Shown here: piece by piece, positions 1-12,332 of the stretch
Layout of the letters: each line of letters opens with the position of its first letter
How positions within the stretch are numbered: the stretch's first letter is position 1
Assembly: GCA_035578905.1 (NCBI GenBank)
Contig: JAQJVL010000004.1
Location: 8,478,144 to 8,542,143, forward strand
Direction: 5' to 3'
DNA length: 64,000 nucleotides
From: Stictocephala bisonia
Lineage: Eukaryota > Arthropoda > Insecta > Hemiptera > Membracidae
Translations under genes and position numbers: made by a program
Notes under the pieces: model-generated
Told to the model about the DNA's origin: nothing
Database searches by the model: none
Seen by the model: only the letters and a program-made list of their open reading frames with translations

Positions 1-150
1 ACTGCTTTAGCTTATCAAAATAAGGACTTCACAGCTATTGAAGAAATACTCACAAACGATCTTGCAACCCTCGATGAGTATTTTAGAACCTGGAAGCTGA
101 ATCTGACCTAACCCATCAAAAACTGAACTAGCCTGCTTCTACCTAAGTAA
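1..150 (+). pseudogene. Non-LTR (Jockey-like) reverse transcriptase fragment
   Basis: The window opens inside a decayed reverse transcriptase reading frame. From base 1 the frame reads TALAYQNKDF and continues to WKLNL before a TAA at 109-111. Beyond that stop the same frame still follows the family pattern (a P-x-K-x block where Jockey-type enzymes have NPSKTE), with a second stop soon after. This is the stretch just downstream of the YADD catalytic box, which would lie left of the window. The element is a retrotransposon polymerase in origin and is dead here. No 3' end or poly-A can be recognised. Assignment rests on family resemblance read by eye. Confidence 0.6.
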
Positions 151-1510
151 TTACTGTCTAATAGAACTAACTAAATAAGGATGTTTCATTGATTGTATTT
201 TTATGACGAGGGCATATAAAAATGCTACTTAGCATGATTAAGATATGTTCTTTACGACAGACAGTTCGTCTATATTGTCAATCGATCTTCTATTCTTGAA
301 GATGTGTTGTTGGTCAAGCTTCTATACATTATCAAGGCTTCTAAATATTATTTTTATGATGGACAGTTCTTCTACATGTCAGTCTGTGTTGTCAATTATG
401 CATTTGTACGTGGTTTTTGTTTTTATTCTTGAACTATTCTTGTTATTAAATCAAACAACACTAAAAGTGAACGGACTAAAGTTTGTTTTAAAAATTTGTT
501 TCTTAATGGTAAAAAAATAAGTCAAATACCGTAAGTGGTACTTATATGATAACGTATTCTTGTAAAATGGTGACTATTTAAAAGTATTACGAATATATTT
601 TTATTTATATTTTAGGTGGGTTATATTTAATATACATTTATGCACTACCTACATACTTAGGTTATGCGGTGGGGATTATTTAGATTAAAATAGTTACCTG
701 TGGTAATTACTTTTTCACAATTTTTATTTTACGAATGCCTAAAAAATGCGTATTTGGCTAGTTACTTCTTTAAAACTGTAATCTCACTATTGTTTTAAAC
801 AATCACGTACATGGTCAATGACTTAAATACAATTGATATTTAATTATTGATTTGAACAATTACGCGTATAGTCAATTACTACTTTAAAATCATTTAGTTC
901 ACTATTGCCTTGACCGTTTGCTCAACTCAGTAACAGATTAACATTAACTATTATCACTTTAACTTAGTAACTTGTTGACTCACACACAATACGGAGTAAA
1001 GCCATTTTACAGGTCCATTAGTCCATCGGCTGAATGAAGTTTAATCATGTGTGAGCATTGTTAACAGTTTAATCAATCTAAATATAATATTTAGATTGGG
1101 GATTTCAAGTATTTAGTAAATCCAGTTAAAAGTTCGACCGGCAATGTTCTTAGTGAATGTTATACAAAATACGACCGACTAAGTATCTCTTAGGACTAAT
1201 TAATTGTTTGTCTTAATTTTCAGTCAGATATATTGATGCAAGTATAATAAATTTACATTAAACCCTTTTTTAGTAAATTGTATTTAAAACGATAATATGC
1301 TAACTCTCCTTCTAATATGGCTTCTAAAATCAATTTAAATTATTTATTACAAACAAATTTTTTCAAACCAATTGTTTGCAGTGACCTAGTTTTAAGTTAC
1401 TGTTTTACCATTACTATTTCAAACCAAAAGTTTTTAATAACCATGTTCAAGTATCAAGTTTTGATATTTCTGACCAGTCCTGTCTAACACTTGACCACCT
1501 GACTAGCGGT
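151..1510. other. AT-rich non-coding DNA with faint tandem structure
   Basis: No credible gene. Around 780-1000 there are diverged copies of a segment of about 65 bp, for example AAACAATCACGTACATGGTC and then GAACAATTACGCGTATAGTC. This suggests an older, eroded satellite next to the better-preserved array that follows. The short open frame at 245-520 has AT-driven composition and no recognisable domain. Confidence 0.5.
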
Positions 1511-4000
1511 GTTCACAGTCCATTACTGTCAGTAACATGAAACACTGACATTTACTCTTGTAAGTAGCTTTTACTATGGTTAATTACTGTCAGTGCATGG
1601 AACACTGACGTATACTAACACTTATTACTTGTTGTTTTTACTGTTACTTAATGTTATTGCTATGAAACACTGACGTATACTCTTGTTAGTATCTTTTACT
1701 ATGGTTAATTACTGTCAGTGCATGGATCACTGACATATACTAACTCTTATTACAGGTTGTTTTTACAGTTACTTAATGTTATTGCAATGAAACACTGACG
1801 TATACTCTTGTAAGTAGCTTTTACTATGGTTAATTACTGTCAGTGCATGGAACACTGACGTATACTAACTCTTATTACTGGTTGTTTTTACTATTACTTA
1901 ATGTTACTGCAATAAAACACTGACGTGTACTCGTGTTAGTAGCTTTTACTATGGATAAATACTGTCAGTTCATGGATCACTGACGTATACTAACTCTTAT
2001 TACTGGTTGTGTTTACTGTTAGTTAATGTTATTGCAATGAAACACTGACGTATACTCTTGTTAGTAGCTTTTACTATGGTTAGTTACTGTCAGTGCATGG
2101 AACACTGACGTATACTAACTCTTATTACTGGTTGTTTTTACTATTACTTAATGTTACTGCAATAAATCACTGACGTGTACTCGTGTTAGTAGCTTTTACT
2201 ATGGATAAATACTGTCAGTGCTTGGATCACTGACGTATAGTAACTCTTATTACTGGTTGTGTTTACTGTTAGTTAATGTTATTGCAATGAAACACTGACG
2301 TTTACATTTGTTAGTAGCTTTTACTACTGTTAATTAATGTTATTACAATGAAACTCTAACGTGTACTCTTGTTAGTAGCTTTTACAACTGTTAATTAATG
2401 TTATTACAATGAAACTCTAACGTGTACTCTTGTTAGTAGCTTTTAGAACTGTTACTTACTTTCAGTTTAATGAAACACTGACCTGTACTCTTGTTAGTAG
2501 CTTTTACAACTGTTACTTACATTCAGTGCAAAGAAACACTGACCTGTACTCTTGTTAGTAGCTTTTACAACTGTTACTTACTTTCAGTGCAATGAAACAC
2601 CGACCTGTACTCTTGTTAGTAGCTTTTAGAACTGTTACTTACTTTCAGTTTAATGAAACACTGACCTGTACTCTTGTTAGTAGCTTTTACAACTGTTACT
2701 TACATACAGTGCAAAGAAACACTGACCTGTACTCTTGTTAGTAGATTTTACTACTGTTACTTACCTTTAGCGCAATGAAACACCGACCTGTACTCTGGTT
2801 AGTAGCTTTTACAACTGTTACTTACTTTCAGTGCAATGAAACACCGACCTGTACTCTTGTTAGTAGCTTTTACAACTGTTACTTACTTTCAGTGCAATGA
2901 AACACCGACCTGTACTCTTTTAGTAGATTTTACTACTGTTACTTAATGTTATTGATGAAACACTGACCTGTACTCTTGTTAGTAGCTTTTACAACTGTTA
3001 CTTACATTCAGTGCAAAGAAACACTGACCTGTACTCTTGTTAGTAGCTTTTACTACTGTTACTTAATGTTATTGCAATGAAACACTGACGTTTACTCTTG
3101 TTAGTACATTTTACTACTGTTACTTAATTTTATTGCAATGAAACACTGACCTGTACTCTTGTTAGTAGCTTTTACTACTGTTACTTAATGTTATTGCAAT
3201 GAAACACTGACGTGTACTCCTGTTAGTAGATTTTACTACTGTTACTTAATGTTATTGCAATAAAACACTGACGTTTACTCTTGTTAGTAGATTTTACTAC
3301 TGTTACTTAATGTTATTGCAATGAAACACTGACGTTTACTCTTGTTAGTAGATTTTACTGCTGTTAATGTTAGTGCAATGAAACAACGACGTGTACTCTT
3401 GTTAGTTGTTTTTACCAATGTTACTTACTGTCAGTGCAATGAAACACTGACGTGTACTCTTGTTAGTAGCTTTTACTAATGTTACTTAATGTTATTGCAA
3501 TGAAACACTGACGTTTACTCTTGTTAGTAGATTTTACTACTGTTACTGTTAGTGCAATGAAACAACGACGTGTACTCTTATTAGTAGCTTTTACTACTGT
3601 TACTTACTGTCAGTGCAATGAAACACCGACCTGTACTCTTGTTAGTAGCTTTTACCACTGTTACTTTCTGTCAGTGCAATGAAACACTGACCTGTACTCT
3701 TGTTAGTAGCTTTTACCACTGCTCCTTACTATCAGTGCAATGAAATAACGACCTGTACTCTTGTTAGTAGCTTTTACCACTGTTACTTACTGTCAGTGCA
3801 ATGAAACACTGACGTGTACTCTTGTTTGTAGCTTTTACTACTGTTACTTAATGTTATTGCAATGAAACACTGACGTTTACTCTTGTTAGTAGATTTTACT
3901 ACTGTTAATATTAGTGCAGTGAAAAACTGACGTGTACTCTTGTTAGTAGCTTTTACTACTGTTACTTACTGAGAGTGCAATGAAACACTAAAGAGTAGGT
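1511..4000. repeat. 61-bp satellite array with a 125-bp dimeric section
   Basis: Tandem repeats with a basic unit of about 61 bp. Its recognisable blocks are GAAACACTGACCTGTACTC, TTGTTAGTAGCTTTTAC and TGTTACTTA. From about 1550 to 2300 the array is organised as dimers of about 125 bp: GACG landmarks fall at 1676, 1800, 1925, 2050, 2175 and 2300. In the dimers a TACTATGGTTAATTACTGTC half alternates with a TTATTACTGGTTG half. From about 2300 rightward it becomes a simple monomer array with variants (GACCTG versus GACGTG, and CAACTG versus CTACTG). About 40 monomer equivalents. Non-coding. Confidence 0.9.
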
Positions 4001-4400
4001 GTTTTAGATTTTATAATCTTATGTTTTATTATATTAAACAATAAACAATGTTTGATAAAACGTACTGTCATTGCAAGGAAATACTGACGTGTACTCTTTT
4101 AAGTAGCTTTTACTATTGTTGTTCACTGTCAGTACATGGAACACTTACATGTACTTGTTAGTAGCTTTTACTACTGTTACTTTATGTTATTGCAGTGAAA
4201 CACTGACGTGTACACTTGTTAGTAAATTTTACTTCTTTTACCTAATGTTATTGCAACGAAACACTGATGTGTACTATTGTTAGTATCTTTTACTACTGTT
4301 AATTACTAACAGTGCAATGCAACACTAATGAGCTGGTGTTTTTGAGTTTATAATTTTATGTTTTATTATTTTAAACAATGTTTGATTAAACGTAACCTTA
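3984..4400. repeat. Array edge with duplicated AT-rich spacer
   Basis: The satellite ends twice. An AT-rich block beginning AAACACTAAAGAG and containing ATGTTTTATTAT and CAATGTTTGAT occurs at about 3984-4060. A diverged copy occurs at about 4320-4395. Between them lie four or five more satellite monomers. A block of monomers plus spacer was therefore duplicated as one unit of about 335 bp, giving a terminal higher-order repeat. Confidence 0.7.
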
Positions 4401-5585
4401 CTCGTCGAGTTGCGTCTATTATGACTAGTTTTATTATTATTTTATTTATTTTGTTTACTAAATACGAAATTGATTACTACTTACTTACTTAGTAATACAA
4501 TCCTTAACGTATGATTCAAAGGCTAGAAAAACCTTTTAACCTCGAAATCTTAAGTGTTGCTTCGAATTACTCTAACACATCATATCTATTAACTTTTTAG
4601 TTTAATTAATCTTTTTCTAAAATTCAAAAGGGCAAACTAGAAAAAAATAATCATAATTGAATAAATAAACTTTGATGGTCTAAAAGAAAATTAAAGACAT
4701 ATTAACATCTCACAATAATAATATAAAAAAAAACATGCTTAAAAAGTTGGTTTTAAACTATAGACAACTCATGACAAATTGGCAAATGTTCATAGAATCG
4801 ATCTATAAAATTAGACTTTCATCATGTCACGCTTCATGCAGTGCTAATAACAATCACCATCATTTGGAAACCTCATATACAACAATAACGTAATGAATGA
4901 CCCCCTAATGAAATAACCAGATTGAGTGGATGTATGATTGAAAACGTCAGACTCGACATGATATTTACAATGAACTCAATAGCTCTTCATGCAATCCCAA
5001 CACGACCAGGTGGAGTTGCGAGAAATACTACTGTATATAACCGTACTCTAGATAAGTAATGGAGGACCCTTGTTGCCATCCAACCCCTCTGTTCTTTGAA
5101 TGATGGGCCCTTGCAAATTATATTTAGCCATAATTATATTTAAGAGTTTAAGTTGATTATACAAAACATCTTAAACTTCTATTCTTGGGATTATGCGTGA
5201 ATTAATATTTATAACAATTCAAAATTGTATGATTCACTAAGAATTTTAGTGTAAAAGAATCGTCCTACATTTGTTGTGTCCTTTTGGTGATTCGCAATTT
5301 TGCTCGGAGTTTTAAAACAGTCCGAACAAATATCAGCAAACAAGTCCTCCAATATATGAGGAAAAACAATGTTTATAGCGTAATTTTATTTGACAAAGAC
5401 AAAGATAAGAGAACAAAAATAGATTTATTGTTACTGTAAGTAAATAAAACTTAAAATTAACTATGGTAAAATTATAGGACCTCTTAAGTCAGCTGATAGT
5501 CTTAGCAGAATAACAAATAAGATAGTTATTCTTTGTAATAAAGTTTAACATTGTATGTGTTGTAAAGGGTAAATTTCTTCACTGT
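4400..5585. other. AT-rich non-coding DNA
   Basis: No gene, tandem array or recognisable transposon. Stop codons are dense in all frames. Confidence 0.5.
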
Positions 5586-5780
5586 CGATTGACTCACCCA
5601 TTCATACACGTACAATGGTGTTGACCCGCCCACCCACCAACACAGGTAGAGTGGTTATGGCTTACCCATACATGTAAATTGGTTTTAACCCACCCGACCA
5701 CCTATACACGTACATTACTAACCCACCCACAAATGTACAGTGTTAATGATCCACCCACCTAAACATGTAGAGTGGTTTCT
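5586..5780. repeat. Degenerate 36-bp-family minisatellite
   Basis: Six diverged units spaced roughly 28-36 bp. Each combines a C-rich stretch (such as GACCCGCCCACCCACC) with a box close to TACACGTACA followed by GTGGT or a variant. The layout is that of the better-preserved arrays at 12.0, 26.1, 42.9 and 46.9 kb. Spacing and sequence are too eroded for recent amplification. Confidence 0.65.
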
Positions 5781-6755
5781 TACGTTAGATATTTACGATA
5801 AAACACTGGATATCCTTTCCAAATTGCTGTCTAGGTCGTTTTATAATAAGTATAAATACTTTGAAACTGTTTGATAACACATACTAACCCCAATATTGAT
5901 TGCTATGCTCCCCCACCCACTTACATACGAACTACGTTGAGGTTCACGTGTAATAGGCTTGCGTTACTGTTTGTTTCACTATTGCGTATGGATACGCACA
6001 CGTGCACACACAAACATGATTACAAAAGCTATTTATTTGTTGAAAGCCACGGAAAACATTCCACGGAAATGTTTTCCGTGGAAAATCTGTTACGCTACTG
6101 AAAGCAGATGTGCCCCTCGTCAAAACAACCTGACGAGTTCTGGCTTCACGTGTCCGACTGATGAACGTCATGTTTATATGGGTAGTAAATATCACAGAAT
6201 CTGTATAATTTTAGTAATTTATATGGTAGACAATAGGCCTACAAGTTGATTATATTCTCTGTGGGGTATATGGACAATTCGTCAGAGCCCCCGTTAGAAC
6301 TCTATATGCAATAAGAATTGCTGATATTGGCCACTAAATTTTGAGGATGTTGGATGCGTGGAATCGCCAATAAAGAGTGAGCAAGTAATGCATAAATGCC
6401 TACACGCATAGGATGGATAGCCTTTAAACTAAGTTAAGTATTAATGTATGATATAATAAATAAGAACCAATCAGGAATAGCTCGAAAATTGGGAACTGGC
6501 TAGAATAAATAATATCATGCTACGTGCTCTGGGATTAGTGCCAAAATATTAAGTTGTAATTGTTGTTATTAATAGCTCGTAAGACATATTTAGACCGTTA
6601 AGTGACTGGTAATTAGTTCCTCCTCATTGGTAATTAGTTCACTGTATGAGGAGCGTAGTTTTATGAAATAAATGCGTAGATATGTAGGGTGCCCGTGACT
6701 CATGATAAGCTGTAAGTCTGGAGAGTATGTACGTCACGCAATTTTGCTTATCGGG
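5781..6755. other. Non-coding DNA
   Basis: No supportable gene. The overlapping small open frames near 5871-6249 occur on both strands and have no recognisable domain. The hairpin at 6047-6081 is listed separately. Confidence 0.45.
6047..6081. repeat. Perfect 14-bp inverted repeat (hairpin)
   Basis: Arms CCACGGAAAACATT (6047-6060) and AATGTTTTCCGTGG (6068-6081) are exact reverse complements. They flank a 7-nt loop, CCACGGA, which repeats the first seven bases of the left arm. No target-site duplication is evident, so transposon origin is unproven. Confidence 0.75.
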
Positions 6756-7290
6756 ACCACAAAAAATGTGAGTTCGTTGGATGAATGGGCCCAGCTAACC
6801 GTGCCCGTAACTGATATTTATTCTGTTTGAAGTGTGAGCTTTTTACAAACTCATCTATTGCCTTTGGGTTTGTCAGCTGACTACAAGTTTAGCCCATAGG
6901 CTAAGCAGGCTCATCACTCATCTCAGTCATTTGGGTGATTCTGCTCACCATAAGTCGTTAATATGTAAGGTAAATGGAACCATCACTTATGTTTAGTTAT
7001 TTAAATGATTGGGTTCATCACACGTCACTATTCCGTGAAGTGAGTAGGTTTGTCACTCATTTTTAGTTCGTTGAATGAGTGGGTCAATCACTAATCACTA
7101 GTCCGTTGTATGTCTAGGATCTACGGAAGTCCATCACAATCGCTAGGCCGTTGGATGAAGATTGTCATTTGTTGGATAGGTAAGTTAGTGCCATAGCAAC
7201 TCATTTGATTTTGAGTGAATGGTCACTATTGCTCACCACCATAACACATCTTTAATTCGTTGAATGAGAGGTTCGATTAATACATCACAT
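6756..7290. repeat. Strongly diverged tandem repeat of about 70 bp
   Basis: Recurring pieces such as TCACTCAT, TTAGTTCGTTGAATGAGTGG and CATCACT...TTTAGTTATTTAAATGA recur at roughly 65-70 bp. Variation is high, so copy number and exact period cannot be given by eye. Probably an old satellite remnant. Confidence 0.4.
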
Positions 7291-8149
7291 AAATATATCA
7301 GTCATGTAAATTATTTTGACATGTTTCTATTCAGAGAAATAACCAAAACATAAATTCCATTATATTTTTATATTAAAAATAGGAGTTGCAATCCCCTGTT
7401 TTTATCTTAATATAACCATTCTTCGTAGACTATAGATCTGTACGAGGAACTTCAGACAGAGTAAGTACAAGGAGAATACTACTCATTATACATACTTCCA
7501 GTCATGGCTATGATTGGAAACTTTTCTATCTCTTAATCAGGCACAAGGTACTGACACCGCAGGCTGCTCGACAACCGGCTCTTTCAAAGATGGAATAAAT
7601 GTTCTTCAAAATGCATGAACTATGCTGCAACTACTCAAAATAAGTTACATAATTCAAACTTTAAACTTGGTTATATGGCTTTCCAGAATGTTTTCTTTTC
7701 TGGAATAAATCAATCAATGGTGGACAAATAAATACTCAGTGCAGACTGGAGAGAATTGCCAAACTTATGATGTGAATAAAATCTAGCTTGCTAAGATTAG
7801 GGTTTTTTAAAGCTGTAACTAAGTTTCGTGTGAATTGAGTTAGTTAGAACAAGCAAAGGTTAACACCAGCTAACATTTTCAGGAGGGCTTATTTGCAGTT
7901 AAAAACAAAGTGAATAAAGAGATGGATCTACCTTGATGTCTTAGTTACAACTAAGGCTTTTTTACAGTCTGCCTTGGCGTTAACTAACCTTTTTAAGTCT
8001 TGACTCAGCCATGACAAAGTTCATGCCCCTGTGACAGCGTAAAGTGTACAAGATTCGTGAGGAACCCATTAACTATAAAACATTTGTTTAGCTTTCAGAG
8101 TGAAAGCAATGACTTTTTAGCAGCTAAGTTCCTAGTTGTAAATGACACT
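7291..8149. other. Non-coding DNA upstream of a transposase relic
   Basis: Nothing recognised. It could include decayed parts of the Harbinger element that follows, but I see no terminal inverted repeats. Confidence 0.35.
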
Positions 8150-8790
8150 CGTCACGGCGCCTTTACTGCTCGACAACAGATGGAAATATATCCCAAGGTT
8201 TTTAGCTGATTCTGGATTTCAGTATAGCATCGATGAAGATATTGTTGTGCACCGTTCTACCGTCTGCAAAACAGTGTCTCATGTAATGGACAGAGTGGTT
8301 GATTGATCATCGGCCTGGATACACTTCCCATCTACAGCAGTTGAAAAAACTAAGTTAAAGTACTATGGCAGAGGTGTTTTCACCTTCCTACTTTAATAAG
8401 TGCACTTGATTGCCCCCACGTTGAAATAAATGTACAATCTACGTGCGATTCCCAAGAAAGATTTACTAGTGTTAGTGCAGAGTGGCTTGGGAGAAACTAT
8501 TTCCAGCTTTGATGAATCCGCTTTTATTTTAGGTGACAATGGATATGGCATTTCACCGTGGTTGATAACACCATTCAAGCCACCAAACAACCAAATAGAA
8601 AGAAATTTCAATTTAAATCACTCAAGGAATATATTGATTACTGAACGATGTTTCTGACAGTTGAAGAGAAGATTCCCCATACTTGGAAATTGTGTACATG
8701 TTATGTTACGAAATGTTTCAAAAGTTTTGTTAGTTGTGCAGTCCCAGTCCTGGTGCAAAACAATGATGTAATTGGATTTTTCATAGGCCT
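8150..8790 (+). pseudogene. PIF/Harbinger transposase (HARBI1-type nuclease) relic
   Basis: A frameshifted, stop-ridden copy of a Harbinger transposase, the DDE-type nuclease that moves these cut-and-paste elements. In order one can read LTARQQ (about 8165), HRSTVCKT and VMDRVVD (about 8250-8305), HFPSTAVEK (about 8320-8350), CPHVEI (about 8410-8428), the motif LGDNGYGISPWLITPF (8529-8575), ITERCF (about 8640) and VSCAV near the end. The GDNGY block carries one of the conserved catalytic aspartates of the family. At least three frame changes and several stops make it non-functional. The companion Myb-like protein and the terminal repeats with 3-bp target duplications were not found. Confidence 0.85.
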
Positions 8791-11500
8791 CTTTCTTAGT
8801 AAACAACCTTCGAACTCGGGTCCACATAATTTCTGCGCCGACAGAAGCTAGAAAGGGCATCCGATGCACAACAGACAAAAGCGCTACCATCTATCTGGAT
8901 TAGGACTATCGAAATTTCCTCGTTCATAACGCGTCTTTCCACTTATTTCATCATCTTGAAAACCTAGAACATGCTGTAATTTATAAAATACTACTGTACT
9001 ATGTATCACTATAATTGTCAAGACTTTTTTAACGATCAAATACAAAAGTATGAAATAAAAATGTAATGTTTAATTTTTACCATGAATCAAAAGCCAATTT
9101 TACGCTCGTATGCGCCCTTGGCGATGGCCTCTACCGCCAATGCCTAGTAACGTGCCTGGACTTAAAGATCAACAGTTAAATAAATCTGTCATTGTCTACA
9201 TTTATAAACTCTAAAATTTCCAGGCATCATGAGAGTGTTGTAATTTAAGACCACCTGATAAATAAACTTCCCTTTTCGTTTTTTAGTGTAGCTGCCTTAT
9301 CAGTGTTAGACTAACACTACTGCTTTCTCTATCATTATTGTTGTTTGGAGATTTACCATACTTCTAGTTAAAGAAAACGCAGTGTTTATATAGGATCTTT
9401 TAACAATAAAAGCGTTCGAAATTTTCAGCAAATCAAACAAAATCTATCATTAAAAATGACTTTCAAACAGCAGTTTTTTTCGTTAGTGACTACTTTTAGA
9501 GCATATTAAATTTTTGCAACGGTTAGACGTAATTCATTTGGAGATTAAGGTACCATAAATATATTACATACAGATTCGAAACCACCGGAAGTAACCATGT
9601 GAGAGTTAAGAAGGTCAGAAACTTACCTCCAGTTTCATAGCTCAAACTCATTTTAAAGTGTTATTTACGTGATAATTGTAAACATAGATATAAAAATAGT
9701 GATTAATTTAAAGTAACATTTAGTGCAAGTGTTCGAGTCATTTAATCAAGCGTGCTACAGAACCAGTAACTGTTACCTGCACATATCGTATAATGGCAAA
9801 ACTTGATGAGCACGAGCAGGCAAACATGCAACGCGGAACTCATGTCCCTGTGATAAAGCCGCACATTCAGTGTTTACACAGTGTGCAATGTACTTCAAAT
9901 AAACCGGAGGCTGCGTTTTATTTGTCATGATAACATATTTTTTGTAAATGTATCAGTCGTATTCATTAGACTGTTCAGGAAAATTAATCGGTTATTGAAT
10001 ATTATTCAAATCACTGCTACTTACAACTTGCAATTAACAGTTTCACCAATTAAATAAAATAGACTACCAAGCATTGTGTGGTCAAATCTTTTGTAACAAA
10101 GCATTGTTCAAATTAAAAAACCTAAATAAAATTAAAAGCAAATCGTAAAATTCCAGTTCCTCTTAGTTTTGCGCCTCAAGTTTTCTCCTTGCACAAGTTT
10201 TCTCGTCAAGTTTAACGACTGTTGCAGATGACTGAATGCAGCTGACCAGAAGTTTTCTGTTTCTTTTCAACAAACAGTAATGCAAAATTTAATCCTTCTG
10301 CCATTTATTTTATTTTTTTATTTGATTATACATTGCAGCCACAGACAACACAGTCCTTACAGCTTTTTGACAAGAGTCTACATACAAAATTATAATGCAG
10401 TACATAATAACACAAAGAAATTAAGTAATTCAAAACAATCACTAGGAAAAGTTAGTTACATAAATAAAATACTATGTGCATTTTCAACAGTAAATGAATT
10501 TAAAAAACGATAGTGTTACTAATAAATTAAATTAAAATAACGTGGCATCTACATATATATTTACAAAAACCTATTATACAATCCAAAAATATACTTGTAC
10601 AACCTTTTAAAATATAAACCTCATTTATATGCGCATTCTTCAATATTAAATAACTGTAAAAGGTTATGAAAAATACTGTCGATAAATGCAAATTATTTCT
10701 TAGTACACATAGCTTTATTAGGTTCAAGCACAGAATGTCTATATTCTGTGGTTCAAGATAAAGGGACTATTGACCGTGCACAGCCTTGAGTAGAAACAAA
10801 AGAACGAACCTATCTCTTCTCGATGAAAGTGGATCAAAGGAAAACAAACGTCCAAGAAGAAGATGGGTAGAATAATTCGGCAGTCAAAAGACATTAAATT
10901 GTTTAAAATGTTAATACTTTAAGAATTTATTCTGAATAATTTCTATCGATGATGTATTATTTAGTGAGAAAGGATTCAAAACAATAGAACAGTACTCCAA
11001 TCTACTACTAACAAATGAGTGATACAACGTAACTATAGGATCGGTGAAATGGAAAAACGTTGTGTTCCTAATAATAACTAGTGTTTGTGTTTCTTAAACT
11101 CTATACCCACCATTCTATGAATATAATTATTTAAAAACCATTGTCATATATATCCTTCATTTTAAAGAATTTAACGTTTATATTTTGAAATAAAGATATT
11201 CAAAAATTTTTTTTGGAGTATGATCCAAAAAAATTTTAATAAATTAATATTTTGTAATTTCTATAGATGATTGTATGACACGACTGGTGTATTTTTTCGC
11301 GTTCATTAGGGCCCTTTCTCTACATACACTCTATAATAACGTGAAAATAATAAAAAAGTAGTATTATTCTTGGGATAATTATTTTCCTACTTATAGAACA
11401 CCATATTAGTTTTTATTTTCCAGTCACCATATAGTTATAATACTTTTATTTAAAAACTTAAAGTTAAAAAATTCTTAATACAAAATAGTTATATACTTAA
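8791..11500. other. AT-rich intergenic or intronic DNA
   Basis: No gene recognised. Small open frames at 10280-10513 and 10527-10727 are AT-biased and featureless. There is an imperfect hairpin at 11203-11237, with arms AAAATTTTTTTTGGA and TCCAAAAAAATTTT and a 6-nt loop. Confidence 0.45.
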
Positions 11501-11519
11501 CTAATTATATTATAGTGTA

Positions 11520-11605
11520 ATGAGGTTTAGTCTGGTACAGTACAGTATAGTATATTGTAGTATAGTTTATTAAAATATAGTGTAGTATACTATATGATAA
11601 TTATA
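11520..11605. repeat. Low-complexity TAGTA-type repeat
   Basis: A short run of imperfect five- and ten-base repeats such as GTACAGTACAGTATAGTATA. Simple-sequence DNA. Confidence 0.55.
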
Positions 11606-11750
11606 GTATAAAAATAATCAATTTAAATAAATGATTTAGTCCATACAAAAACACATTATTCATCAGTGGAATAAAACAAACACAAAAAGTGGTTGGCCGG
11701 ATCATAAAGAAATCTTTACTAAATATTAGTTACGGTTTTACTATAAGATA

Positions 11751-11777
11751 GATATGAGGTGACTCCCACCTCATATC
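11751..11777. repeat. 11-bp inverted repeat at the array junction
   Basis: GATATGAGGTG (11751-11761) and CACCTCATATC (11767-11777) are exact reverse complements around a 5-nt loop. The right arm leads directly into the 11-bp array. Confidence 0.75.
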
Positions 11778-11996
11778 TGACCATACAGAGACCAGACAGA
11801 GACCAGACAGAGACCAGACAGATACCAGACAGACCAGACAAACAGAGGCCAGACAGAGGCCAGACAGAGGCCAGACAGAGGCCAGACAGAGGCCAGACAG
11901 AGGCCAGACAGAGGTCAGACAGAGGCCAGACAGAGGCCAGACAGAGGTCAGACAGAGGCCAGACAGAGGCCAGAGGCCAGACAGAGGCCAGACTGA
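11778..11996. repeat. 11-bp minisatellite (CAGACAGAGGC)n
   Basis: Begins as GACCAGACAGA repeats and becomes regular CAGACAGAGGC units with occasional GGTC variants and one shortened unit; about 19-20 copies. It passes directly into the 36-bp array, so two unrelated repeat families are fused head to tail. Confidence 0.9.
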
Positions 11997-12332
11997 CCCA
12001 CCCGCCCACCCATACACGTACAGGGGTACTGACCCACCCGCCCATCCATACACGTACAGTGGTACTGAACCACCCGCACACTCATACACGAACAGTGGTA
12101 CTTACCCACCCGCCCACCCGTACACGTACAGTGCTACTGACCCACCCGCCCACCCGTACACGTACAGTGGTACTGACCCACCGGCCCACCCGTACACGTA
12201 CAGTGGTACTGACCCACCCGCCCATCCATACACGTACAGTGGTACTGAACCACCCGCACACTCATACACGAACAGTGGTACTTACCCACCCGCCCACCCG
12301 TACACGTACAGTGGTACTGACCCACCCAGATA
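11997..12332. repeat. 36-bp minisatellite, G-quadruplex-competent subfamily
   Basis: Nine units of exactly 36 bp. Each has the form CCCACCCGCCCACCC, then ATACACGTACAGTGG, then TACTGA. The C-rich half is intact at 11998-12012, 12105-12119, 12141-12155 and 12285-12299. On the minus strand these read GGGTGGGCGGGTGGG, a four-tract G-quadruplex motif with one-base loops. Units 2-4 recur nearly exactly 180 bp later (five units), showing a higher-order duplication. It stays open in several frames only because 36 is a multiple of 3. Confidence 0.93.

Noticed and set aside
5871..6249. Small overlapping frames on both strands
   Set aside because: Under 100 codons, no domain, mutually overlapping, and spanning a hairpin.
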